Shown here: piece by piece, positions 6,423 to 12,000 of the stretch
How the letters are laid out: each line of letters opens with the position of its first letter
How positions within the stretch are numbered: position 1 is the stretch's first letter
Assembly (NCBI GenBank): GCA_937898155.1
Contig: CALEJO010000231.1
Location: 1 to 12,000, forward strand
Reading direction: 5' to 3'
Source of the DNA: an uncultured Clostridia bacterium
GTDB lineage: Bacteria > Bacillota > Clostridia > Oscillospirales > CAG-272
Length of the DNA: 12,000 bases
Notes under the pieces: model-generated
The model's database searches: none
What the model was told of the DNA's origin: nothing
The model's input: only the letters and a program-made list of their open reading frames with translations
Translations under genes and position numbers: made by a program

Positions 6423-6962
6423 ATGGAACTTACAGAAAAAAAGGTTTCTTCGGAACTGATCTACGACGGCAAGATCGTGCATTTATATAAGGATGCGATC
6501 ACGCTTCCCGACGGAACGCCGTCGATGCGGGAATATATCCGCCATAACGGCGCGGTGTGCATCGTGCCGGTGACGGACGAGGGAGAGGTCATTTTGGAGC
6601 GACAATACCGCTACGCAGTCGGGCGCGAGATGGTGGAGATTCCCGCCGGAAAACTGGATACGCCCGACGAGGACCTGACGGAAGCGGCGCTCCGCGAGCT
6701 CCGCGAGGAGACGGGCGCCATGCCGCGCGAGCTGATCGACCTCGGCGATTTCTTCGGCTCACCCGCCATTTTGTCGGAGCGGATCCGGATGTTTCTCGCG
6801 CGCGGGCTTTGCTTTGGAGAGAACGACCTCGACGAAGACGAGTTTCTCGAAACGTTCCGCGTGCCGTTCGATGAAGCGGTGCGCATGGTGTTGGCAGGAG
6901 AGCTTCCCGACGGCAAAACGCAGGTCGCGATCTTGCGCGCGGCGGCGTATCTGAACCAATGA
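6423..6962 (+). CDS. nudF: ADP-ribose pyrophosphatase, NudF-like Nudix hydrolase
   Basis: A 179-residue Nudix hydrolase predicted to cleave ADP-ribose to AMP and ribose 5-phosphate in the cytoplasm, removing a reactive sugar nucleotide. The start is ATG 6423, after AAAAGGAGA. The family pattern is clear: an N-terminal beta region that would mediate dimerisation, VILERQYRYAVGREMVEIPAGKLD, then the Nudix box ending REETGA in RELREETGA. The usual acidic metal ligands are present. One detail is unusual: the spacing from the glycine of AGKLD to the first Nudix glutamate is six residues (TPDE) instead of the canonical five. The PAGKLD context and NGAVCIVPV strand favour the NudF/ADP-ribose class over other Nudix enzymes. 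It is the second gene of a two-gene unit. Confidence 0.9.
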   Translation: MELTEKKVSSELIYDGKIVHLYKDAITLPDGTPSMREYIRHNGAVCIVPVTDEGEVILERQYRYAVGREMVEIPAGKLDTPDEDLTEAALRELREETGAMPRELIDLGDFFGSPAILSERIRMFLARGLCFGENDLDEDEFLETFRVPFDEAVRMVLAGELPDGKTQVAILRAAAYLNQ

Positions 6963-6966
6963 ACAT

Positions 6967-6996
6967 AAAAAATCCGTGCGGATGCACGGATTTTTT
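6967..6996. terminator. Bidirectional terminator between nudF and the DUF5131 gene
   Basis: A perfect 13-base stem (6967-6979 with 6984-6996) with a GGAT loop has six As on one side and six Ts on the other. It can end transcription from both the plus-strand nudF unit and the minus-strand unit that stops at 7002. Confidence 0.92.
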
Positions 6997-7001
6997 GTGT
7001 T

Positions 7002-7718
7002 TTACGGGATGTCGATCCCCGCCGCTTTTGCTTGCGTGTGTTGCAGCTTGCGCGGGATCGCGTAGGTTTTTCCGTCCTTGCGGAAATTCGCGCCCGTTTG
7101 TTTGAAGTGGAACGGCACGCCCGCCGCCTCGCATTGACGGCGGATGTCCAGCACCCACGCGTAGTCGCAGACGCGCGCGTCGTCGCCCGATTCGCCGCCC
7201 ACGGTCACACATTCGATGCTCGCGTCGAGATAGGGCGAAAGGTCGATCGCTTCAAGGAGCGGCTCGCAGATGATCTGCTTGTGCGCGATCTTCGCTTCGC
7301 GGAAGATCGGCAGACGGAAGCACGCCATTTCCTCGTTTTCGACCGTGCAACAGATCGTCACGTTGCGCCAGCCGTCGCCCCAGTCGGGCGGGACGCACGC
7401 GGCGAAGCGCGCGATGCGCTTGGTGACGATGAAAAAGCGGAGGTCGAATCGACGGCGGATCATTTCCCACGCTTCGGGACGCCATTCGTCCGCTTCGTCG
7501 AGGAAGAAGTCTGACGTAAAGCAGGTAAAAACCGTGCCCTCGTCTGCTTGGAGTTTGTAGGTTTTGTCGCGGGCAAGGCGCACGGGCAGATCGAAGTCGG
7601 CGGTCTTGCGCGGCACGCTGCTGTCGATCTCGTAGCGGGAATCCCGCCGATAGACGTAGCAGTGCGCGCATCCGGGGCTGATCTTGCGGCATCCGTGCCA
7701 CGGATTCCATTGGGACAT
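7002..7718 (-). CDS. DUF5131 / phage Gp37-Gp68 family three-cysteine protein
   Basis: A 238-residue protein starting MSQWNPWHGCRKISPGCAHCY, the signature of the DUF5131 (Gp37/Gp68) family. C10, C17 and C20 form a C-x6-C-x2-C motif, suggesting a radical-SAM-like iron-sulfur site or another metal site. Later conserved-looking pieces are VFTCFTSDFFLDEAD, FFIVTKR, VTICCTVEN and VTVGGESGDDARVCDYAWV, in the order expected for a TIM-barrel-like fold. The reaction is not known to me. The start ATG at 7718 is preceded by AAAGGAC, and the gene begins 13 bases after the helicase stop, so the two are probably one transcript. Members of this family are often carried by phages and by islands. The helicase neighbour suggests a nucleic-acid role, but that is inference. 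Confidence 0.87.
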   Translation of the reverse strand: MSQWNPWHGCRKISPGCAHCYVYRRDSRYEIDSSVPRKTADFDLPVRLARDKTYKLQADEGTVFTCFTSDFFLDEADEWRPEAWEMIRRRFDLRFFIVTKRIARFAACVPPDWGDGWRNVTICCTVENEEMACFRLPIFREAKIAHKQIICEPLLEAIDLSPYLDASIECVTVGGESGDDARVCDYAWVLDIRRQCEAAGVPFHFKQTGANFRKDGKTYAIPRKLQHTQAKAAGIDIP

Positions 7719-7731
7719 GGCTTGTCCTTTC

Positions 7732-9933
7732 TTATTCGGCGAAACGCCGTTTCATCTCATCGGTGCGGAGCCGATCTGCCGCAAAGGCGCGGCGGAGCAG
7801 TTCCGGCGGGATGCAGGGATCGTATTTTTCAAAGACGGGCATTTCACTCGCGCCGACGAGGTCGAGCGTGTCGATCGGCTCGTGCGGGATGCGTGTTTCG
7901 AGATCGGCAAGCAAGTCTTCGGGCGAGCGCTCAGATTTGAACGTCAGATAGTAGCAAAATTCATGCTCGATGCCGTAAATGCCGAGCGACGAGGCGTTCT
8001 TTTGCAGATATTTGCGCAGGGTGCGGAACGAGCGCGTGCCGAGCCACGGGAAGAGGCATCGCGTATTGCCGCCGAGCGAAATCAGCAAGGAACGGTCGGC
8101 ACCCGCGTTCTGAAAGACGCGCCGCGCGGCTTCGAGCCGCTCCGCGGCGTTTGGTTTCAAATACGGATAGGTGCGGCTGTCGGAGAGGACTTTTCGCATC
8201 ATTTCGAGAATTTTCGTGTGCACCTCGCCGTAATCGCCCGGCCATTCGATCTGCATTTTGCCGGGGACGCTCTTCACGTAGATGAGCTTGCGTTCAAGGT
8301 CAAGCTCTTCGACTTCCCACACACGCCCCGCAAGTGCGAAGCGATCGCCGACGGGCGGCGGGGACGAGATCGTGCCGATCTCCTCGCTGTCGTGCTTGAC
8401 GGAATAGTCCTCGCTGTCCTTGAAGACGGCGTAAAATTTGAAGCTCTTGGTCAGCCGCTCACCTTTGAGCCCGAGCAGGAGTCCGCCGTCTTCCGTATAT
8501 TCGATGAAATCGTTCTGGATCATCGAAATGAGCAGCTCGCGATAGAGCTCGCGCTCCACGCGCAAAAACGGCGAAAGCGAAAGCACGCGCTCCGCAAGGG
8601 CCTTCGGCGTCAGCTCACCCGACGACGCGAGGATGCTGAGCGTCTGCTGAAAGAGGAGACTCAGCGGCATCGTTTTGATGCTCGGCGGCTCGATAAATTT
8701 TTCTTCGAGATAGAGCTGAATGATCGCGATGGCGCGGATCAGCTCCCACGGAATGAGCTGCGGGAGCGGCGTGTCGGGCAGGGGATTTTCCTCGCGGAAG
8801 ACCATGAACATTTCGGGCACGCCCGTTTTTCTGCCGCTTCTGCCGAGTCGCTGTAAAAAGCTCGCCACGGAGCAGGGCGATCCGACGTTGAGAATCCGCT
8901 CGATCCGCCCGATGTCGATGCCGAGCTCGAGCGTCACCGTCGCGCACGCGACGCACTTCTTTTCGGATTTCAGCTCCGCCTCTGCCTCCTCGCGGATCGC
9001 GGCGGAAAGATTGCCATGGTGGATATAAAACACGTCCTCGTCGCCGCGCCGTTCCGCGATTTGCCGGAGCGTCGCGGTCACGTATTCGGTTTCCTCGCGG
9101 GAATTGGAGAAGACGAGACTTTTGCGGTCCTTGACGCAGTCGTAAAGATATTCGTAGCCCGCGTCCACCGCGATTTTTTCTTCGGGATGCTCCGCCGCGG
9201 ACACATCGCGGTCTTGCGTATCGTCCTGCACGAAAAAGTGTTCGAGCGCGAGGCGCCAGCGGCTTTTGCCGTCGCCGGCGGGCGGAATCTGCGTGACGCG
9301 ACCGCTGTTGCCCGTCAGCCATTCGCCCGCCTTGACGGGATCGCCGATCGTGGCGGAAAGCCCGATGCGGCGCGGATGATAGCCAATCACGCGCGCGAGC
9401 CGGTCGAGTTGACAGAGAATCTGATTGCCGCGATCCGCGCCCATCAGCGTGTGAATCTCGTCGATGACGATATAGCGCGTCTCGCCGAACAGGCGGATCA
9501 GGTCGCTGTGGCGATTCATCAGCATGCTTTCGAGCGATTCGGGCGTAATTTGCAGGATGCCCGACGGATTTTTCAGGAGTTTATTTTTGTGCGAGGACGC
9601 GACGTCGCCGTGCCAATGGAAAACGGGGATGCCGCTGTCGCGGAGCAGATCGTCGAGCCGCTCGAACTGGTCGTTGATCAAGCTTTTTAAGGGGGCGATA
9701 TAGATCACGTCGATCGTCGCGGCGGGATTTTCGACGATCTGCGTGATGATGGGGAAGAACGCCGCTTCGGTCTTGCCGGACGCGGTGTCGGAGGAGAGGA
9801 TCAGATTGTCGTCGGTGTCGAACAGCACGCGTGCCGCCTCGACCTGGATCGGGCGCAGGGATTCCCACCCGTTTTGATAGATGAAATCCTGCACGAGCGG
9901 CGTGAACCGATAAAAGAGATCGCTTTCTGACAT
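7732..9933 (-). CDS. Lhr-like DEAD/DEAH-box superfamily 2 helicase
   Basis: A 733-residue ATP-dependent helicase. Visible motifs are the Q-like RPIQVEA (27-33), Walker A TASGKT (50-55), motif Ib ITPESL, DEIH (158-161), SAT (193-195) and motif VI QRLGRSGR (361-368). Past about residue 400 is a winged-helix and beta region (SPPPVGDRFALAGRVWEVEELD), typical of the Lhr core and fitting the core-only length rather than the roughly 1,500-residue long Lhr. Lhr-type enzymes unwind DNA or RNA-DNA hybrids and are linked to repair. The start ATG at 9933 follows AAAGGAGC. I find no clear promoter in the short gap upstream, which is mostly the terminator of the preceding gene. Expression may come from read-through or an unrecognised promoter. 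Confidence 0.9.
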   Translation of the reverse strand: MSESDLFYRFTPLVQDFIYQNGWESLRPIQVEAARVLFDTDDNLILSSDTASGKTEAAFFPIITQIVENPAATIDVIYIAPLKSLINDQFERLDDLLRDSGIPVFHWHGDVASSHKNKLLKNPSGILQITPESLESMLMNRHSDLIRLFGETRYIVIDEIHTLMGADRGNQILCQLDRLARVIGYHPRRIGLSATIGDPVKAGEWLTGNSGRVTQIPPAGDGKSRWRLALEHFFVQDDTQDRDVSAAEHPEEKIAVDAGYEYLYDCVKDRKSLVFSNSREETEYVTATLRQIAERRGDEDVFYIHHGNLSAAIREEAEAELKSEKKCVACATVTLELGIDIGRIERILNVGSPCSVASFLQRLGRSGRKTGVPEMFMVFREENPLPDTPLPQLIPWELIRAIAIIQLYLEEKFIEPPSIKTMPLSLLFQQTLSILASSGELTPKALAERVLSLSPFLRVERELYRELLISMIQNDFIEYTEDGGLLLGLKGERLTKSFKFYAVFKDSEDYSVKHDSEEIGTISSPPPVGDRFALAGRVWEVEELDLERKLIYVKSVPGKMQIEWPGDYGEVHTKILEMMRKVLSDSRTYPYLKPNAAERLEAARRVFQNAGADRSLLISLGGNTRCLFPWLGTRSFRTLRKYLQKNASSLGIYGIEHEFCYYLTFKSERSPEDLLADLETRIPHEPIDTLDLVGASEMPVFEKYDPCIPPELLRRAFAADRLRTDEMKRRFAE

Positions 9934-9951
9934 GAGTTGCTCCTTTGGAAC

Positions 9952-9997
9952 AAAAAACTCCGCCCGTGCCGAAAATCGGGCGTCGAGGCGGAGTTTT
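9952..9997 (-). terminator. Terminator of the VanY-like gene
   Basis: An 11-base stem (9954-9964 with 9987-9997) encloses an inner CCCG/CGGG stem. On the minus strand it ends in a run of six Us (9952-9957 complement), right after the stop at 10002. Confidence 0.82.
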
Positions 9998-10001
9998 GAC
10001 G

Positions 10002-11075
10002 TTATTTCGATTTGGTGACGGTGACGATGAAGCCGCTTTGGTTATCACCGGAAATCTCGTAGGTGCCGACCGATTTCGGCGGCACGGGAACGAAGCAGGT
10101 GGAAGAGCCCGTCGGAACGGGGAAGTAATAGGCGAGATACGAGGTGCCCTCAACCTCCCATTCGAGCGGCTCGTCCGTTTGATACGCATGCTCGGTGCGA
10201 AGCAGATTCAGATATTCTTCAAGACAGAGATCGTTCTCGAACATGAACGCCGCGTGCGGCACGCCGACGTAGCGGAAATGCCACGACTCGTTGAGAATGC
10301 CGGTGATTTCAAATTTCGCGCCGTCGTAGCGATTGACGAAGCCGTAGCGCCAGCTGTTTTCAAGGAGCCACGAAAATTCATTGTCGCGGAAATCGACGGT
10401 TTTTCCCGCGGAGGTGAAGACTTTGAGGTCGATGGCGTAGCCCGTGTGATGCTCGCTGAATCCCGGCTCGGCGACGAAGTTATCGGCGACGGCTTTTTCG
10501 TATAAGCTCCGCTGATAGTCGGTCGAGCGGTGACCGCCCGAAACGATCACGCGGTCATCGGTTTTGGACGTGCCGAGGGAGCCGTTTGAGGCGCCGATCA
10601 GATCGGTGAGCATTTGCGTCAGCGGCGTCACGATATCGCGGCGGAGCTTAATACTGCTGTCTTTGAGCGCATACGTGCCGTTTTGGTATCCGGCGGTGCC
10701 GTAAAGCGCGGTCAGCTTCGAGGAAATGAAGTCCGCCGGCGCGTAGTTATGTTCAAAATTGACGAGGACGAGCGCACCCTCTTCGATCTTGTCGGAGGAG
10801 ATGCTCTCTTTGAGATAGTCGTCGTGCCACGTGGCGACTGGTGCCACCGTGGTCTCTTCGGTCGTCGAGATCACCTCGGGCGTGGATTCGGTGGTTTCGT
10901 CGGGGCGGGACGCACGCACGATCGCTTTGATCGTCAGCACGAGAAGCGTGATCACGAGCGCCACGACCAAAACGAGAATCAAAAGCGCCGTTATGCCTTC
11001 TTTGTTCGGTTTGAAGTGCCGCTTCTTCTTTTGCGGCGGGCGTTGCGGGGAATACGGTTGATAACTCGAATTCAT
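10002..11075 (-). CDS. VanY/DacB-like D-alanyl-D-alanine carboxypeptidase, membrane-anchored
   Basis: A 357-residue peptidase of the M15B family, predicted to trim the terminal D-alanine from peptidoglycan stem peptides outside the membrane. A proline- and lysine-rich cytoplasmic start is followed by one membrane segment (about 28-53) and a Thr/Glu-rich linker (58-80). The catalytic domain has SGGHRSTDYQ (179-188), S207-x-H209-x-x-G-x-A-x-D216, and E263-S-W-H266. H209, D216 and H266 are the expected zinc ligands and E263 the base. A C-terminal extension of about 75 residues (from 283) is beta-rich and unassigned. The start ATG at 11075 follows AAGGA. The gene has its own promoter and terminator, so it is monocistronic. 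No VanR/VanS or other resistance genes are nearby, so this is probably a housekeeping cell-wall enzyme. Confidence 0.9.
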   Translation of the reverse strand: MNSSYQPYSPQRPPQKKKRHFKPNKEGITALLILVLVVALVITLLVLTIKAIVRASRPDETTESTPEVISTTEETTVAPVATWHDDYLKESISSDKIEEGALVLVNFEHNYAPADFISSKLTALYGTAGYQNGTYALKDSSIKLRRDIVTPLTQMLTDLIGASNGSLGTSKTDDRVIVSGGHRSTDYQRSLYEKAVADNFVAEPGFSEHHTGYAIDLKVFTSAGKTVDFRDNEFSWLLENSWRYGFVNRYDGAKFEITGILNESWHFRYVGVPHAAFMFENDLCLEEYLNLLRTEHAYQTDEPLEWEVEGTSYLAYYFPVPTGSSTCFVPVPPKSVGTYEISGDNQSGFIVTVTKSK

Positions 11076-11113
11076 GATGCGATCCTTCTTCCTGTCCGAA
11101 ATCCGTTTTTTTC

Positions 11114-11142
11114 ATTATACATCATTTTGCGTGCGAACACAA
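11114..11142 (-). promoter_or_regulatory. Sigma-70-type promoter of the VanY-like gene
   Basis: On the minus strand, TTGTGT (11142-11137) and TATAAT (11119-11114) are 17 bases apart. They lie 39 bases before the ATG at 11075. Confidence 0.75.
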
Positions 11143-11159
11143 GAGGAAAACCGAAAATG

Positions 11160-11582
11160 TCAATTTTTCGCGCAAAATGCGCGCATGATGCGCGCAAGCG
11201 CATCAAAGAGATCGGCGTCGTCTTCATAGCGATAGACCTCGAAATGCGGATCGCCCGCGATCATCGCCGAAAGCGGATGATCGGTGTGGCGATAAAAGAC
11301 GAAAACGGGCTTTGCGTGCGCTTCGGCGAACGCCAGCTCGTAGCCGACGCCGTGCGAGACCTGCGAGCATTCGGCGATGACGATATCGCTTTCGCAAAGC
11401 CACGCGGTGTCGCGTTGCCAAATTCCTTCCGCCGTGCCGTCGTTGCCTTGCCGCGTCAGCGAAAGATCGCCGACGTGTTCGGTCAGAACGGGACCGAACT
11501 GTTTGAGAAAGCCGATCATTTCGTGATAGAGCGCCGCGTCCTCGCGTCCGCCGCGAATGGAGCCGCAGAAATAGATGTTCAT
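11160..11582 (-). CDS. DNPH1/Rcl-like 2'-deoxynucleoside 5'-phosphate N-hydrolase
   Basis: A 140-residue member of the nucleoside 2-deoxyribosyltransferase fold. It begins MNIYFCGSIRGGREDAALY and has FGPVLTEHVGD, which matches the DNPH1 (Rcl) branch well. That branch hydrolyses the glycosidic bond of deoxynucleoside monophosphates, including the modified 5-hydroxymethyl-dUMP. D58, S76 and E82 are spaced as the catalytic and phosphate-binding residues D69, S87 and E93 of mammalian Rcl, and LSAMI (104-108) supplies the further conserved serine. The likely role is sanitising the nucleotide pool. The ribosome binding site is weak: AAGGGA lies 12 bases before the ATG at 11582. A plain nucleoside 2-deoxyribosyltransferase is the main alternative. 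The gene is divergent from the fRMsr gene. Confidence 0.87.
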   Translation of the reverse strand: MNIYFCGSIRGGREDAALYHEMIGFLKQFGPVLTEHVGDLSLTRQGNDGTAEGIWQRDTAWLCESDIVIAECSQVSHGVGYELAFAEAHAKPVFVFYRHTDHPLSAMIAGDPHFEVYRYEDDADLFDALARIMRAFCAKN

Positions 11583-11614
11583 AGAGGAAAACCGTCCCTT
11601 TTCCGTTTTCTTTT

Positions 11615-11644
11615 ATCATACCATATTCCCCGCGCGTGTGTCAA
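11615..11644 (-). promoter_or_regulatory. Sigma-70-type promoter of the DNPH1-like gene
   Basis: On the minus strand, TTGACA (11644-11639) and TATGAT (11620-11615) have an 18-base spacer. They lie 32 bases before the ATG. Confidence 0.75.
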
Positions 11645-11663
11645 GAAAAAGCGCAAAAGCGTC

Positions 11664-11692
11664 TTGCAATCCGCCCCCGGATATGATAAAAT
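11664..11692 (+). promoter_or_regulatory. Sigma-70-type promoter of the fRMsr gene
   Basis: TTGCAA at 11664-11669 and TAAAAT at 11687-11692 have a 17-base spacer. They lie 35 bases before the ATG at 11728. It is divergent from, and close to, the DNPH1 promoter. Confidence 0.65.
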
Positions 11693-11727
11693 AAAGAAGG
11701 AAAAAGAAGACTTTGCGGGAGGGCAAA

Positions 11728-12000
11728 ATGGCGGAAACGGAACTTTGTGCGCGTCTGCGGGCGCTGATCCACAGCGTGCCGCATCAGACGGCGAATCTGG
11801 CAAACGCGTCGGCGCTCCTTTTTGACGCGATGGACGGACTCAACTGGGCGGGCTTTTATCTGATGGAGGGCGACCGTCTCGTTTTGGGACCGTTTCAGGG
11901 CAAGCCGGCGTGCATCGAGATCGCGGTCGGACGCGGCGTTTGCGGCACGGCGATCGCGGAAAACCGCACGCTTCTCGTGCCCGACGTGCATCGCTTTCCG
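11728..12000 (+). CDS. msrC: Free methionine-R-sulfoxide reductase (GAF domain), 3' end outside the window
   Basis: The first 91 codons of a GAF-domain reductase that repairs free methionine-(R)-sulfoxide using thioredoxin-type electrons. The recognisable run is NWAGFYLM, LVLGPFQGKPAC, GRGVCGTA and VPDVHRFP, which is the core of the YebR/fRMsr family. C62 and C72 are ten residues apart, matching two of the three redox cysteines of the E. coli enzyme (C84 and C94). The third cysteine would lie past the window end. The start ATG at 11728 follows GGGAGGG. The full protein should be about 150-160 residues, so roughly 60-70 are missing here. The frame is open to base 12000. Confidence 0.92.
   Translation, partial: MAETELCARLRALIHSVPHQTANLANASALLFDAMDGLNWAGFYLMEGDRLVLGPFQGKPACIEIAVGRGVCGTAIAENRTLLVPDVHRFP

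Noticed and set aside
7684..8856. A 390-codon open frame on the plus strand
   Set aside because: It is antisense to the DUF5131 and helicase genes. Its Arg/Phe/Val/Glu-rich composition is typical of the complement of a GC-rich gene.
9016..9690. A 224-codon open frame on the plus strand
   Set aside because: It is antisense to the helicase region that carries the DEIH and SAT motifs, so it is a compositional shadow.
10002..11075. Vancomycin-resistance locus suggested by the VanY-like peptidase
   Set aside because: No VanR/VanS, ligase or dehydrogenase gene is nearby. M15B carboxypeptidases are common housekeeping enzymes in Clostridia.
10614..11825. A 403-codon open frame on the plus strand
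   Set aside because: It is antisense to the VanY-like and DNPH1-like genes and then overlaps the fRMsr start in another frame. It runs through three promoters, and no protein family is visible.
11641..11991. A 116-codon open frame on the minus strand
   Set aside because: It covers the fRMsr promoter and coding region on the opposite strand. The fRMsr motifs and redox cysteines decide for the plus strand.
1..12000. CRISPR array, tRNA or rRNA genes
   Set aside because: No regularly spaced 25-40 base repeats were seen, and no tRNA or rRNA gene was recognised in the intergenic gaps, all of which are short.

Overview
The window looks like the chromosome of an uncultured endospore-forming Clostridia/Firmicutes bacterium. 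The signs are strong GGAGG-type ribosome binding sites, TTG and GTG starts, short perfect hairpin terminators, a SpoVT fragment and a moderately GC-rich codon usage. All assignments were made by reading the sequence. No database search was run, so family names rest on motif recognition.

Positions 1 to about 4,898 are the right-hand part of an integrative mobilizable element. It encodes a MobC-like relaxosome protein, a MOB-type HUH relaxase with a C-terminal Sel1-repeat domain, and a complete membrane-anchored MobB-like gene nested in another frame inside the relaxase gene. After these come a phased set of AACAAAYG repeats, a small unknown protein, a strong terminator, and a large serine recombinase with its own promoter. 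No type IV secretion genes or cargo are visible, so the element probably relies on a helper conjugation system. Its left end lies outside the window.

The recombinase has no stop codon of its own. Its frame runs straight into the chromosomal gene spoVT at the conserved GDPLEIF stretch (from 4899), giving a 740-residue recombinase-SpoVT chimera that stops at 5360. The element has therefore split the sporulation regulator gene spoVT just inside its DNA-binding domain. This resembles the skin and other excision-controlled elements that interrupt sporulation genes.

Positions 5,361 to 12,000 read as ordinary chromosome. On the plus strand are a signal-peptide membrane protein and a NudF-like ADP-ribose pyrophosphatase, ending in a bidirectional terminator. 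On the minus strand are a two-gene unit (Lhr-type helicase followed by a three-cysteine DUF5131/Gp37-Gp68 protein), a VanY-like D,D-carboxypeptidase with its own promoter, and a DNPH1-like nucleotide N-hydrolase. The hydrolase is divergent from a free methionine-R-sulfoxide reductase that runs off the right edge. NudF, DNPH1 and fRMsr are all clean-up functions for damaged or modified metabolites.

The two most interesting points are the in-frame recombinase-SpoVT junction and the fully nested mobB-like gene under the relaxase-Sel1 linker.
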